Below are positions 1-8,461 of a stretch of DNA of 64,000 nucleotides, in pieces; position 1 is the first letter of the stretch; each line of letters begins with the position of its first letter. The notes under the pieces are model-generated. The model was not told the origin of the DNA, made no database searches, and saw only the letters and a program-made list of their open reading frames with translations. Origin of the DNA: Desulfovirgula sp. (GTDB lineage Bacteria > Bacillota > Desulfotomaculia > Desulfotomaculales > Desulfocucumaceae); assembly GCA_020725625.1 (NCBI GenBank), contig DYET01000196.1, positions 1 through 64,000 of the forward strand, written 5' to 3'. The translations under genes were made by a program, and so were the position numbers.

Positions 1-23
1 ATAGAAAAAATACCGGGAGTTCT

Positions 24-45
24 ACCTGCTAAATCTTGACGCAGA
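24..45 (+). repeat. dispersed intergenic repeat, copy A
   Basis: This 22-base stretch matches, with one mismatch, the reverse complement of 52299-52320, where its core is also tandemly doubled. It lies upstream of the infC promoter and appears to be part of an intergenic repeat that may continue beyond the left edge. No coding function is seen. Confidence 0.55.
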
Positions 46-63
46 CCATCGCCGCTCCGGCAC

Positions 64-92
64 TTGACGGGAATAGAAAGATATGCTAAAAT
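64..92 (+). promoter_or_regulatory. sigma-A-type promoter of infC-rpmI-rplT
   Basis: TTGACG at 64-69 and TAAAAT at 87-92 are separated by 17 bases, a good vegetative promoter. Transcription would start near 99 and give a leader of about 170 bases before infC. Confidence 0.6.
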
Positions 93-98
93 TCAAGT

Positions 99-269
99 GT
101 TCAAGCCATAAGTAGAAGCCATCCGCTTCTCACCGGGCGGCGCCCCCCGGCTGTCAGCCCCGGTCAGGTGCACAGTAACGACAGGAACCAACAAAAGAAA
201 TTTTGTCAGATTTTCTTTTGTCTGTCAGCGGGTGGTGATACCCGTTTTTTTATTTGTGGAGGTGATAAC
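99..269 (+). promoter_or_regulatory. infC operon leader with intrinsic attenuator (L20-leader type)
   Basis: The untranslated leader carries a G+C-rich hairpin (229-233 pairing with 240-244, extendable by weaker pairs) followed at once by a run of T at 245-253, which is an intrinsic terminator upstream of infC. In Firmicutes the infC-rpmI-rplT operon is autoregulated by L20 binding its leader and favouring termination. The position and terminator fit that arrangement; the L20-binding fold itself was not verified. Confidence 0.6.
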
Positions 270-794
270 ATTTCCAAAGATTTTCGCATCAATGAACAAA
301 TCCGTGTCCGGGAAGTCCGGCTGGTGGACACCGACGGCAACCAGCTGGGCATCATGCCTGTCCGGGAGGCCTTAAGAATCGCTGAGGAAAGGCAGCTGGA
401 CCTGGTCGAAATAGCACCCCAGGCCAAGCCCCCGGTCTGCCGGATTATGGATTTTGGAAAATATAAATACGAGCAAAGCAAAAAGGAAAAAGAGGCCAGG
501 AAGAAGCAAAAAATAGTAGAAATAAAGGAAATAAAGCTAAGGCCGAACATCGAGGACCACGACTTTTTCGTTAAGGTGAGAAACGCCTCCCGTTTTCTCA
601 GAGAAGGTGATAAAGTCAAGGCCACCATCATTTTCCGGGGGCGGGAGATTGTTCATACCCAGCTGGGCAAGCAGCTCCTGGTCAGGCTGTCTGAAGAGCT
701 GAAGGACCTGGGAAACGTTGAAAGGCAGCCCAAGCTGGAGGGCAAAAACATGATTATGATACTTACTCCGAGACAGGATATCAAACAGGACTAG
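270..794 (+). CDS. infC: translation initiation factor IF-3
   Basis: IF-3 binds the 30S subunit, prevents premature 50S joining and checks initiator tRNA and start-codon pairing. The 174-residue product has the usual two-domain form: an N-terminal domain with the family signature RINEQIR near residue 5, a lysine-rich linker near residues 70-90, and a C-terminal domain ending in TPRQD. The start is assigned to ATT at 270 because a strong GGAGGTGAT site lies at 258-266 and this is where the conserved N-terminus begins; the longer open frame from 168 would translate the terminator. An AUU start is typical of infC and supports autoregulation by IF-3 start-codon discrimination. It is followed by rpmI after 16 bases. 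Confidence 0.95.
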   Translation: MSKDFRINEQIRVREVRLVDTDGNQLGIMPVREALRIAEERQLDLVEIAPQAKPPVCRIMDFGKYKYEQSKKEKEARKKQKIVEIKEIKLRPNIEDHDFFVKVRNASRFLREGDKVKATIIFRGREIVHTQLGKQLLVRLSEELKDLGNVERQPKLEGKNMIMILTPRQDIKQD

Positions 795-810
795 AGAGGG
801 GAACTGGACC

Positions 811-1005
811 ATGCCGAAAATCAAGACGCACCGGGGCGCCGCGAAAAGGTTCAAGAGGACTGGGACCGGCAAATTCAAGGGTTATCACTCCTTCCACAGC
901 CATATTCTTGGCAAGAAGACTGCCAAGCGCAAGAGAAACCTGAGAAAATCGATTATCGTCCACGAAACGGACCGGCGCAAATTGGAAAGGATTCTGCCCT
1001 ATTGA
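811..1005 (+). CDS. rpmI: 50S ribosomal protein L35
   Basis: The 64-residue, very basic protein starts [14 protein letters not shown], the standard L35 N-terminus, and has the normal length. L35 is a small component of the large ribosomal subunit. A GAGGGGAACTGG site precedes the ATG. It sits between infC and rplT in the universal order, so it is co-transcribed and should share the L20-controlled leader. Confidence 0.97.
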   Translation: MPKIKTHRGAAKRFKRTGTGKFKGYHSFHSHILGKKTAKRKRNLRKSIIVHETDRRKLERILPY

Positions 1006-1049
1006 GATTCCTGCAGTGAACTTTTGCATTATGATGAGGAGGGGTTCTT

Positions 1050-1403
1050 ATGCCACGGGCGAAAAGCAGTGTGGTTTCACGCCATAGGCACAGGAAGGTG
1101 CTTAAGCTGTCCAAGGGATACCGGGGGGCCAAGGGCAAGCTCTACCGGGTGGCCAACACACAGTTGCTTAAGTCCCTTGCCTATGCATACAGGGACAGGA
1201 GGAATAAAAAGAGGGATTTCCGCAGGCTGTGGATCGCGCGAATCAATGCGGCCGCGAGGATGAACGGGATATCGTACAGCAGGTTCATGAACGGCCTGAA
1301 GCAGGCCGGGATCGACATAAACCGGAAAATGCTGGCCGAGATGGCGGTCAACGACAGCGGGGCCTTCGGGCAACTGGTGGAGGTCGCCAAGTCCAAACTG
1401 TAA
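1050..1403 (+). CDS. rplT: 50S ribosomal protein L20
   Basis: The 117-residue protein starts [16 protein letters not shown] and carries the family's long basic N-terminal helix followed by a globular C-terminal domain. L20 binds 23S rRNA early in 50S assembly. In Firmicutes it also represses its own operon by binding the infC leader mRNA. A GAGGAGGGG site lies just upstream. A terminator hairpin follows six bases after the stop, so this is the probable end of the infC operon. Confidence 0.97.
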   Translation: MPRAKSSVVSRHRHRKVLKLSKGYRGAKGKLYRVANTQLLKSLAYAYRDRRNKKRDFRRLWIARINAAARMNGISYSRFMNGLKQAGIDINRKMLAEMAVNDSGAFGQLVEVAKSKL

Positions 1404-1408
1404 AGAAG

Positions 1409-1434
1409 AGCATGGCTAAAGGCCATGCTTTTTG
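1409..1434 (+). terminator. intrinsic terminator after rplT
   Basis: AGCATGGC at 1409-1416 pairs perfectly with GCCATGCT at 1422-1429 around a five-base loop, followed by a short T run. It separates the ribosomal operon from the methyltransferase gene, possibly with some read-through. Confidence 0.75.
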
Positions 1435-1469
1435 GCTGATGGCGGCGGCTCAAAGACGACCTGGAAGGA

Positions 1470-2306
1470 ATGCCTATGGATCCCATCAAGAGTGTACACA
1501 ATCCCCTGGTGAAGTACCTGTTCAAGCTGAAAAAGAGAAAATACAGGGAGCAGGAGGGAAAGTTTCTAATCGAGGGCGTCAGGTTCGTGGAAGAGGCCCT
1601 GGATTCCGGCTGGCCGGTGGAGAGCATAATTTACTCCCCTGACCTGATCGGGTCCGCCCGGGGAAGCCGGCTGGTAGCCGGGGCCGGGAGCCGGAACATA
1701 AAAATTGTGCCGGCCGAAAAAAAGGTTGTCGACGCCCTGGCCTTTACCGAGGCCACTCAGGGTGTACTGGCCCTGTGCAGGATGAAGGACCGCCGGCCGG
1801 AGGAAATAGCCGGGGCCCGGGGGGCCGGGAAGGCTGAACAAGACGCCCTCCTGGTGGTGGTGGACGGGGTAAGCGACCCGGGCAATCTGGGCACCATAAT
1901 CAGGAGCGCCCACGCCCTCGGGGCGGACGGGGCGGTTCTGCTTAAGGGAACTGTAGACCTGTACAACGACAAGGCGCTGAGGTCCACCATGGGATCGGTT
2001 TTCCACCTGCCGGTGGCGCACAACGTCAGGGCGGATCAACTGCGGCCCCTCTTGTCTGCCGGCGGGATCAGCCTGCTGGTGGGGGTTCCCCGGGGCGGGA
2101 TCCCGGTCGACTGCCTGAACGCGAAGCGGCCCCTGGCCCTGGTGGTGGGAAGCGAGTCTGAAGGACCATCCGGGGAAATTTTCTCCCTGCCCCACGAAAG
2201 GATAACCGTTCCCATGCCGGGGCAGGCCGAGTCCCTGAACGTGGCCGTGGCCCTCTCCATCATGCTTTACGAAATTGTGCGCCTCAGGTTCGGGGACAGA
2301 CAGTGA
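1470..2306 (+). CDS. TrmH/SpoU-family RNA 2'-O-methyltransferase
   Basis: The 278-residue protein is predicted to transfer a methyl group from S-adenosylmethionine to a ribose 2'-OH in rRNA or tRNA. All three SpoU motifs are visible: motif 1 around DPGNLGTIIRSA (near residue 133), motif 2 around VVGSESEGPS (near 227), and motif 3 around PGQAESLNVAVA (near 250), which forms the knotted cofactor site. The N-terminal 100 residues resemble the RNA-binding substrate domain of the RlmB/TsnR-like subgroup. A GGAAGG site precedes ATG 1470; a second in-frame ATG at 1476 is possible. A gene of this family commonly follows rplT and precedes pheST in Firmicutes. The exact target nucleotide cannot be read from sequence. 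Confidence 0.9.
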   Translation: MPMDPIKSVHNPLVKYLFKLKKRKYREQEGKFLIEGVRFVEEALDSGWPVESIIYSPDLIGSARGSRLVAGAGSRNIKIVPAEKKVVDALAFTEATQGVLALCRMKDRRPEEIAGARGAGKAEQDALLVVVDGVSDPGNLGTIIRSAHALGADGAVLLKGTVDLYNDKALRSTMGSVFHLPVAHNVRADQLRPLLSAGGISLLVGVPRGGIPVDCLNAKRPLALVVGSESEGPSGEIFSLPHERITVPMPGQAESLNVAVALSIMLYEIVRLRFGDRQ

Positions 2307-2482
2307 CGGTAAGTTTCCGCCCGCAGCCCGGCTGCCCGAAAAAAGAGCAGGCCAAGGTAAGAAAGATTGAAATTGAAGCGTTGGGCGGGTCGCGCTGAGA
2401 ACCCGACCTTTTGTCTGAATTCTGCCGTCCAGAGGGCGCCGTTATACCGCCGGGCCCTGGATAAAGCGGGCAAAAACGCCGG

Positions 2483-3814
2483 TCAGTGGGCCACGACCAT
2501 GCATTTGGCCGGAACATTGTCGAAGATCCAGTCCAGGTCCGGCTTGTTCAGGAGGATGCATCCGTAGCTGGGGGGAAGCCCGGCCGTAACGTGGTTGTGG
2601 CTTTCCCCGGGGCGCAGGTGGTGAATCATGATGTCGGCATTCAGCCCGATATATCTTACCGGCGAGGGGTCATGGGGATTGAATTCCGCGCTGCTGCCCC
2701 TTTTTACCTCGTACATGGTGACGCGGGGGACTTTCTCCTGGACGATGGTCAGCCATCCCTGGCAGGAGGCCAGGGGCCTGTTTCCCTCGAAAACCCTGAC
2801 CGTGCAGGGATTGCCGACCTTGACGCTGATCCAGCGCTGGCTTCCCAGATTGGTGGTGCCGAACCAGAAATCCCTGCTTATCTTTTCCCCGTAAAGGGAT
2901 GTCAGGGTCATGCTCACCCGGTACTTCCGGGCTGGCATGAACAGTTCCTCCGGCTTGAACGAAGCGGTGTTGCCGTTCAACTGGACCTCTCCAGCCATTC
3001 CCTCCACCTTGATGGCGGCATCCTTCAGTTCCTGGTTTGTCCTTACGGTTATGTGCCGGCTGATCCATACGCTGGGATCATAAGGGCGGGGGTAGATTTC
3101 GGTTATTTCCAGGGCCGGGGCGGTGGTAAAAAAAAGCTCCTGGTTCTTGGGGGCCGTTCCCCCGCCGGTTCCGCGGAGGCCCCCGGTAATGGAAATCATG
3201 TGCCTGGAGTTATTGTCCAGTTTTTTTTCTGGCTGCAGCACCCAGCGGCTGTAATCGCACCCGGGGCCCGGCTTTCCGGGACCAGGCGGCCCGGGGGAGA
3301 AACTGCCCGGCGCGGTGGTGGTGACGTGTTTTCTGAAGCTCTCCGGGTCCACCGGGGTGTTGAAGATCAGGGTCACCGGTCCCGAGGTGGGAACGTTGTC
3401 CGCCGGTTCGAGGGCTATTAACCGGGGGGCCAGCGGCAGCCTCACCTTTTTGCCCGCCGTGACCGTGAAGGGGGGGATCAGGGCGGGCGCCTTTCTGAAC
3501 TCAATCCGGTATTCAAGCCCGCGGGGATATCCGGGCTCTTCGATGACCACCTGCACCTTGTTCCTTGACAGCCAGCGGGTCCGGTAGGAAACGGTTCTTC
3601 CCGGCACGTCGCTGCAGGTTACAATCAGCCGCTTTACCGCCTGGTCGTGGTTCATGGGGGCCAGAAAGGAAACATTTACCATTACCAGGCCTTCGGTGGA
3701 GTCCTCCGCCACCTCGAATCCGGCATAATGGCCCATCAGGATCCAGGTGGCCAGCAGGAGAGAGGAGGTGATGAAGAAGGTCCTGATCTGTTCGCGGGTA
3801 ATTTTGAAGATCAT
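2483..3814 (-). CDS. membrane-anchored L,D-transpeptidase (YkuD)-like protein with Ig-like domains
   Basis: The 443-residue protein has an N-terminal membrane anchor (about residues 12-30) and an extracytoplasmic body. Two bacterial Ig-like regions can be inferred, around residues 130-240 and 245-325, with a proline/glycine-rich spacer near 165-180. The C-terminal 120 residues resemble a YkuD catalytic domain, which crosslinks peptidoglycan through a Cys acyl-enzyme: an IMIHH segment is followed by SYGCILL. The family motif is S/T-H-G-C; here His is replaced by Tyr while Cys is kept, so activity may be altered. GGAGGG precedes the ATG. It is transcribed opposite to its neighbours and is probably monocistronic. 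Confidence 0.75.
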   Translation of the reverse strand: MIFKITREQIRTFFITSSLLLATWILMGHYAGFEVAEDSTEGLVMVNVSFLAPMNHDQAVKRLIVTCSDVPGRTVSYRTRWLSRNKVQVVIEEPGYPRGLEYRIEFRKAPALIPPFTVTAGKKVRLPLAPRLIALEPADNVPTSGPVTLIFNTPVDPESFRKHVTTTAPGSFSPGPPGPGKPGPGCDYSRWVLQPEKKLDNNSRHMISITGGLRGTGGGTAPKNQELFFTTAPALEITEIYPRPYDPSVWISRHITVRTNQELKDAAIKVEGMAGEVQLNGNTASFKPEELFMPARKYRVSMTLTSLYGEKISRDFWFGTTNLGSQRWISVKVGNPCTVRVFEGNRPLASCQGWLTIVQEKVPRVTMYEVKRGSSAEFNPHDPSPVRYIGLNADIMIHHLRPGESHNHVTAGLPPSYGCILLNKPDLDWIFDNVPAKCMVVAH

Positions 3815-3981
3815 GCCGGATACCCTCCAGAGGAAGTCATTACTATATATTACCGACGGTTCCGGGTTATGACAGGAAGGGTTCCGGCATGGTAAAATCT
3901 TCAGAAAAGGTGGCCGTCTCCGGCTGTTTTGCGCTGGCAGAAATATTGCAAGGAATAAAGGGGTTTTTTAAGGAAAGTTCC

Positions 3982-4010
3982 TTGTTTTGAGGCTTTGCCT
4001 GTGATATAAT
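3982..4010 (+). promoter_or_regulatory. promoter for the pheST T-box transcript
   Basis: TTGTTT at 3982-3987 and a perfect TATAAT at 4005-4010 are spaced by 17 bases. The implied start near 4017 lies about 140 bases before the T-box proper. The segment 3815-3980 holds no evident gene. Confidence 0.55.
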
Positions 4011-4156
4011 CAGACCCGAAGGGTCCCAAAAAAAGTGGAAAGGTTGTGGTTAAAGTGTTTTTAACCGCAGAATTTTTTTGGAGGCTGTTCGAGGCAACCG
4101 GGTCTGTCAGCGCGTATATTTTGTACAGAAGGCTCGCTTTACATTGAAATATAGCC

Positions 4157-4430
4157 GGAAAAAGGTGATGACGGGGAGTAGTAGGGGACTTGCTCCTTGC
4201 AGGGAGGAAGGGCCGTGACTGAAAGCCCTTCCAGGGGACGGCGGTCCCGCGAATTCACCCCCGAACCGCAGCTGAAAGTGGGTTCCACCGTAGGTGTAGC
4301 CGGGGATTCCCTCCGTTAAAGGGGAGCGGGTGAGGGCCGGACGGCCTGAATCCGGGTGAGTGGTTTATGCAGCAAACAACAAGGGTGGTACCGCGAAGAA
4401 ATTCGTCCCTGAAGGGGCGATTTTTATTTT
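4157..4430 (+). promoter_or_regulatory. T-box riboswitch, phenylalanine-specific, controlling pheST
   Basis: This is a tRNA-sensing leader that lets transcription continue when tRNA-Phe is uncharged. Stem I begins near GGTGATGACGGGGAGTAGTA (4163-4182). A likely specifier TTC (Phe) lies at 4254-4256 in GAATTCACC. The conserved T-box AGGGTGGTACCGCG is at 4382-4395, and a terminator stem (4403-4409 with 4414-4420) is followed by a T run at 4421-4430. The antiterminator bulge UGGU would pair with an ACCA tRNA end, as in tRNA-Phe. Downstream pheS agrees with the specifier. Confidence 0.95.
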
Positions 4431-4474
4431 AAACATAACGCTTTGAGGATGAGCGGAGCGGGAGTGATGGAAAG

Positions 4475-5497
4475 TTGGAACGGAAACTGCTGGAGATGCA
4501 GGCCAGGGCCCTGGCAGACCTGGAGGGAGCCGGAAGCCTGGATGAACTCAACGAAATAAGGGTCCGCTACCTGGGAAAAAAAGGAGAGCTGACCGGAGTG
4601 CTGAGGGGCATGGCGGCCCTGAAAGCCGAGGAGAGGCCACGAGTCGGGCAGATTGCCAACCAGGTCAGGGACAAAATCGAGGACAGGCTGAACGAAAGGA
4701 CGGCCCAGCTTAAGGACGTGATCAGAAGGGAAAGGCTGGCTGCCGAGATCCTGGACATAACCCTGCCGGGAACGGTTTTCAACGTCGGCAGGCTGCACCC
4801 GCTGACCGCGGTGACCCGGCAGATTGAGGACATCTTCCTGGGGCTGGGCTTTTCCATAGCCGAGGGGCCGGAGGTGGAACTGGACTACTACAATTTTGAG
4901 GCCCTCAACCTGCCTAAGGACCACCCGGCCAGGGACATGCAGGATACTTTCTTCATAACCCAGGAGGTGCTTTTGAGGACACACACCTCCCCGGTTCAGG
5001 TACGGACCATGGAGCGCACCGCCCCGGCCCTGCCGGTCAAAATCATCGCGCCTGGCAAGGTATACAGGCGGGACGACGACGCTACCCACTCGCCCATGTT
5101 CCACCAGGTGGAGGGACTGGCGGTGGACCGGAGGATTACCATGGCCGATTTGAGGGGGGTGCTGCAGGTTTTCGCACAGCAGATGTTCGGGCCGGAAACC
5201 AGGACCAGATTTAGGCCGAGTTACTTCCCCTTCACCGAGCCCAGCGCCGAGGTGGACATCTCCTGCGTGATGTGCGGCGGCAGGGGCTGCCGGGTATGCT
5301 CCCACACCGGCTGGCTGGAGATACTGGGGTGCGGCATGGTCCACCCCAGGGTGCTGGAGATGTCGGGCTACGATTCCGGAGAGGTAACCGGGTTTGCCTT
5401 CGGCATGGGGGTAGAGCGGGTGGCCATGCTTAAATACGGGATTGACGACCTCCGGCTGTTTTTCGACAATGACATCCGTTTTCTGGCCCAATTTTAG
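4475..5497 (+). CDS. pheS: phenylalanine--tRNA ligase alpha subunit
   Basis: PheS is the catalytic subunit of the alpha2beta2 PheRS that charges tRNA-Phe. The 340-residue length is normal. An N-terminal coiled-coil (about residues 1-85) binds tRNA. The class II core follows, with motif 2 around [19 protein letters not shown] (near 195-213) and motif 3 around [14 protein letters not shown] (near 308-321). The start is TTG 4475, which gives the family N-terminus; upstream GGGAGTG at 4460-4466 is a fair ribosome-binding site. It forms an operon with pheT, 65 bases downstream, under the Phe T-box. Confidence 0.96.
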   Translation: MERKLLEMQARALADLEGAGSLDELNEIRVRYLGKKGELTGVLRGMAALKAEERPRVGQIANQVRDKIEDRLNERTAQLKDVIRRERLAAEILDITLPGTVFNVGRLHPLTAVTRQIEDIFLGLGFSIAEGPEVELDYYNFEALNLPKDHPARDMQDTFFITQEVLLRTHTSPVQVRTMERTAPALPVKIIAPGKVYRRDDDATHSPMFHQVEGLAVDRRITMADLRGVLQVFAQQMFGPETRTRFRPSYFPFTEPSAEVDISCVMCGGRGCRVCSHTGWLEILGCGMVHPRVLEMSGYDSGEVTGFAFGMGVERVAMLKYGIDDLRLFFDNDIRFLAQF

Positions 5498-5562
5498 AAA
5501 AACGGCTGCGGTTCAAAAAGGATTGATCAAGCCAATCAGCCTTTGGGGAGGAGTAAAAACCA

Positions 5563-7986
5563 ATGCGCGTTTCACTGAAGTGGCTGCGGGAATATGTGGA
5601 TATAAACGTTCCGGCCCGGGAACTGGCCGAACTTCTGACCCTGGCCGGCCTGGCCGTGGAGGGCGTCCGGAACCCCGGGGAAGGCATCGACAGGGTGTGC
5701 ACGGGGAAAATACTGGGCATCGAACCTCACCCCAACGCCGACAAGCTTTTTATCTGCAGGGTGACCGTGGGGTCAGGCGATGACCTGCAAATCGTCACCG
5801 GGGCCACCAACGTCAAGCCCGGACACGTGGTGCCGGTGGCCCTGGAAGGGGCCCGTCTGGCCGGGGGACTGGTGATCAAAAAGGCCAGGCTGAGGGGCGT
5901 TGAGTCTCGCGGCATGCTTTGCTCCGGGCAGGAGCTGGGACTGGATGCCGGCGTCATGCCCCCGGACCAGGCCCACGGTATTATGCTTTTAGATCCTGAT
6001 TTGCCGCCGGGACTTGACGTCAAGGAGGTCATCGGCCTGAATGATACGATCTTTGAACTCGACCTGACCCCCAACCGCGGGGACTGCATGTCCATGGTGG
6101 GAGTGGCCAGGGAGGTGGCCGCCCTGCTGGGACAAAAAATGCGCCTGCCGGAAACCCGGTTGGCCGAAACCGGGCCGGGCGCCGGGGACGAGGTCAGGGT
6201 AGAAATAGAGGATCCCGGCCTTTGCGGCCGTTACGTGGCCAGGCTTTTCCGAAATATAAAAATCGGGCCGTCGCCCCGGTGGATGCAGGAAAGGCTCCGG
6301 GCAGCCGGCGTCAGGCCCATCAGCAATATAGTGGACATCACCAACTACGTCATGATGGAGCTGGGCCAGCCGCTCCACGCCTTCGACTACGACACCCTGA
6401 AGGACGGCCGGATCATTGTCAGGCGTGCCCGGAAGGGAGAGGTGCTGGTTTCCCTGGACGGGAACGAGAGGAAGCTGGCGGAAGACATGCTGGTCATCGC
6501 CGACCCCGGCGGCCCGGTGGCGGTGGCGGGGGTAATGGGCGGCCTGGCTACCGAGGTGACCAAAAATACGACCACCGTTTTGCTGGAATCCGCCTTTTTC
6601 AACCCCATCAGCATAAGGCGGACCTCCCGGGCCCTGGGGCTCCGGTCGGAATCGTCTTCCAGATTCGAGAAGGGTGTTGATATCACCGGGTGCCGGAGGG
6701 CCGCCGACAGGGCCGCCAGGCTGCTGCTGGACTTGGCCGCCGGGGTGGTGGCCCCGGGGGCTGCGGACAATTACCCGGGCCGGGCCGCTCCCAGGACCGT
6801 CATTTTGCGTCCCGAAAGGCTGGAACACGTGCTGGGGGTATCCGTGCCGCCAGAAGAGGCGGCCGGCATTCTGCGCAGGCTGGAGTTCCAGGTAAAGGAC
6901 GGCGGGCGGAAACTCCTGGTAACGGTGCCCGGGCACCGGGCCGACGTTTCCCTGGAAGAGGATTTAATCGAAGAGGTGGCCAGGGTCTACGGGTACAACA
7001 GAATTCCCTACACCCTTCCTTGCGGCGCTACCACCCGGGGGACCCGCACACCGCGGCAGGCCCTGGAATGGACGGTCAGGGACTGCCTTGCCGCCCTGGG
7101 CTTGTACGAGGTGGTCACCTACAGCTTTACCAGCCCGGCCTACCTGGACAAGGCCGGGGTACCCCAGGACAGCCCGCTGCGGATCCCGGTCCGCTTGCAA
7201 AACCCGCTGAGCGAGGACCAGTCGGTGATGAGGACCATGCTCCTGCCCGGTCTTCTGGAGGTGCTTTCCCGGAACGCCAGCCGGAGGGTGGCCGACCTTG
7301 CCGTTTTCGAACTGGGCAAGATATTCCTGCCCTCCAGGTCCGAACCCCTGCCTGTTGAAAAACCGGTGCTGGCGGCTGCCGCCGCGGGAAAATCTCCCGC
7401 CGGCTGGAACAGGCCGGGCCAGCCCTATGACTACTATTACTTCAAAGGCGTGTTGGAAACGCTCTTTGACAGGGTTTCCATCGGGGACTACACCTTGGAG
7501 AGGAAAACCGGAAACGGACTTTTCCACCCGGGAAAGGCGGCCAGGGTAATCGCAGGCGGTACTGAAATCGGCGTGGTCGGCGAACTTCACCCCGACGTGC
7601 TGGAAAACTACGACCTGGCCGAAGGCGCGGTGGCCATGGAGGTGGACTTCGGCGCCCTGGCGGACCTTGCCGGGCAGCCCAGGAAATACCGGCCTTTGCC
7701 CAGGTACCCCGGGATGGAAAGGGACCTGGCGGTGGTGGTGGGCCGAAATGTGCCGGCCCGGGACATCATCGGGGTGATCAGGAAATTCGGCGGCCCTTAC
7801 CTGCGGGAGGTCAGGCTTTTTGACGTGTACCGGGGGAAGCAGGTCAGGGAAGGCCGTCAGAGCATGGCCTTCTCCTTAAGCTTCCGGGCTGATGACCGGA
7901 CCTTGACCGACGAGGAAATAAGCGGGCACATGGCCGCTGTGGCCGAAGCCCTGGCCGGGGAATTCGGTGCCGAGCTCAGAAGTTGA
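5563..7986 (+). CDS. pheT: phenylalanine--tRNA ligase beta subunit
   Basis: The 807-residue product is a full-length bacterial PheT, which carries editing and anticodon-binding functions of PheRS. Visible regions in order are the N-terminal tRNA-binding (EMAP/OB) domain at about residues 40-155, B3/B4 editing domain at about 210-385 (DITNYVMMELGQPLHAFD), B5 domain at about 405-475, a catalytic-like domain (VARVYGYNRIPYT near 475), and a C-terminal ferredoxin-fold anticodon-binding domain at about 710-807. GGGGAGGAG precedes ATG 5563. It is co-transcribed with pheS. Confidence 0.96.
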   Translation: MRVSLKWLREYVDINVPARELAELLTLAGLAVEGVRNPGEGIDRVCTGKILGIEPHPNADKLFICRVTVGSGDDLQIVTGATNVKPGHVVPVALEGARLAGGLVIKKARLRGVESRGMLCSGQELGLDAGVMPPDQAHGIMLLDPDLPPGLDVKEVIGLNDTIFELDLTPNRGDCMSMVGVAREVAALLGQKMRLPETRLAETGPGAGDEVRVEIEDPGLCGRYVARLFRNIKIGPSPRWMQERLRAAGVRPISNIVDITNYVMMELGQPLHAFDYDTLKDGRIIVRRARKGEVLVSLDGNERKLAEDMLVIADPGGPVAVAGVMGGLATEVTKNTTTVLLESAFFNPISIRRTSRALGLRSESSSRFEKGVDITGCRRAADRAARLLLDLAAGVVAPGAADNYPGRAAPRTVILRPERLEHVLGVSVPPEEAAGILRRLEFQVKDGGRKLLVTVPGHRADVSLEEDLIEEVARVYGYNRIPYTLPCGATTRGTRTPRQALEWTVRDCLAALGLYEVVTYSFTSPAYLDKAGVPQDSPLRIPVRLQNPLSEDQSVMRTMLLPGLLEVLSRNASRRVADLAVFELGKIFLPSRSEPLPVEKPVLAAAAAGKSPAGWNRPGQPYDYYYFKGVLETLFDRVSIGDYTLERKTGNGLFHPGKAARVIAGGTEIGVVGELHPDVLENYDLAEGAVAMEVDFGALADLAGQPRKYRPLPRYPGMERDLAVVVGRNVPARDIIGVIRKFGGPYLREVRLFDVYRGKQVREGRQSMAFSLSFRADDRTLTDEEISGHMAAVAEALAGEFGAELRS

Positions 7987-7991
7987 AAAAA

Positions 7992-8033
7992 CGCCGCCGG
8001 ACAGAATGCGGATTGTAGAAAGTTGCGGCGGCG
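7992..8033 (+). terminator. hairpin after pheT
   Basis: CGCCGCCG at 7992-7999 pairs perfectly with CGGCGGCG at 8026-8033, with a 26-base loop and a following AATATTTTA tract. It may attenuate or terminate the pheST transcript, although the T run is interrupted and the loop is long. Confidence 0.4.
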
Positions 8034-8105
8034 AATATTTTAAGCGGACGAAGGGAGGAATTTGTTGGCATACGACGAAATCTACCCTCAACCGGGGGTG
8101 AGTCG

Positions 8106-8378
8106 ATGTCGGAAAAAATAAACAAGGTCGAGGTAGTTATCAGTAATGAAACCTATATCCTGAAGGGGACCGATCCGCCGGAGTACATGGAAATGCTGGC
8201 CGCACAGCTGAGCAGGAGGCTCGGCGAGGTGCAGGTTATGAATCCCCGGCTGAGCATGTACCAGTCTGCCATTCTGACCGCCCTCAACATACTGGACGAG
8301 TATGTGAAGCTCAAGGAGGACCACCGGAACCTGGTGGAGTTGCTGGAAGAGAAGCCAGGGGAGAAGGCAAAGAAATAA
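8106..8378 (+). CDS. zapA: cell division protein ZapA
   Basis: The 90-residue protein has the ZapA layout: an N-terminal beta-hairpin region (KVEVVISNETYILKG) followed by a helix and a C-terminal coiled-coil. ZapA binds FtsZ and bundles Z-ring filaments. GGGGGTGAG just upstream supports ATG 8106. In many Firmicutes zapA lies after pheT, as here. A TTG-initiated 18-codon frame at 8065-8121 with a strong GGGAGGA site overlaps the zapA start and could be a coupling leader peptide, but nothing else supports it. Confidence 0.85.
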   Translation: MSEKINKVEVVISNETYILKGTDPPEYMEMLAAQLSRRLGEVQVMNPRLSMYQSAILTALNILDEYVKLKEDHRNLVELLEEKPGEKAKK

Positions 8379-8461
8379 TACGGCCGGCGGCCGCCGGCCG
8401 GGACCGGACGCTGAAGGCGACTGCCGGACAACGCCCGCCCTCTTCGCAAGGAGAGGGCTTT

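Noticed and set aside
4424-5491. 355-residue minus-strand frame over pheS
   Set aside because: It is an antisense shadow of pheS; composition is rich in Pro, His and Gln and no domain is recognised.
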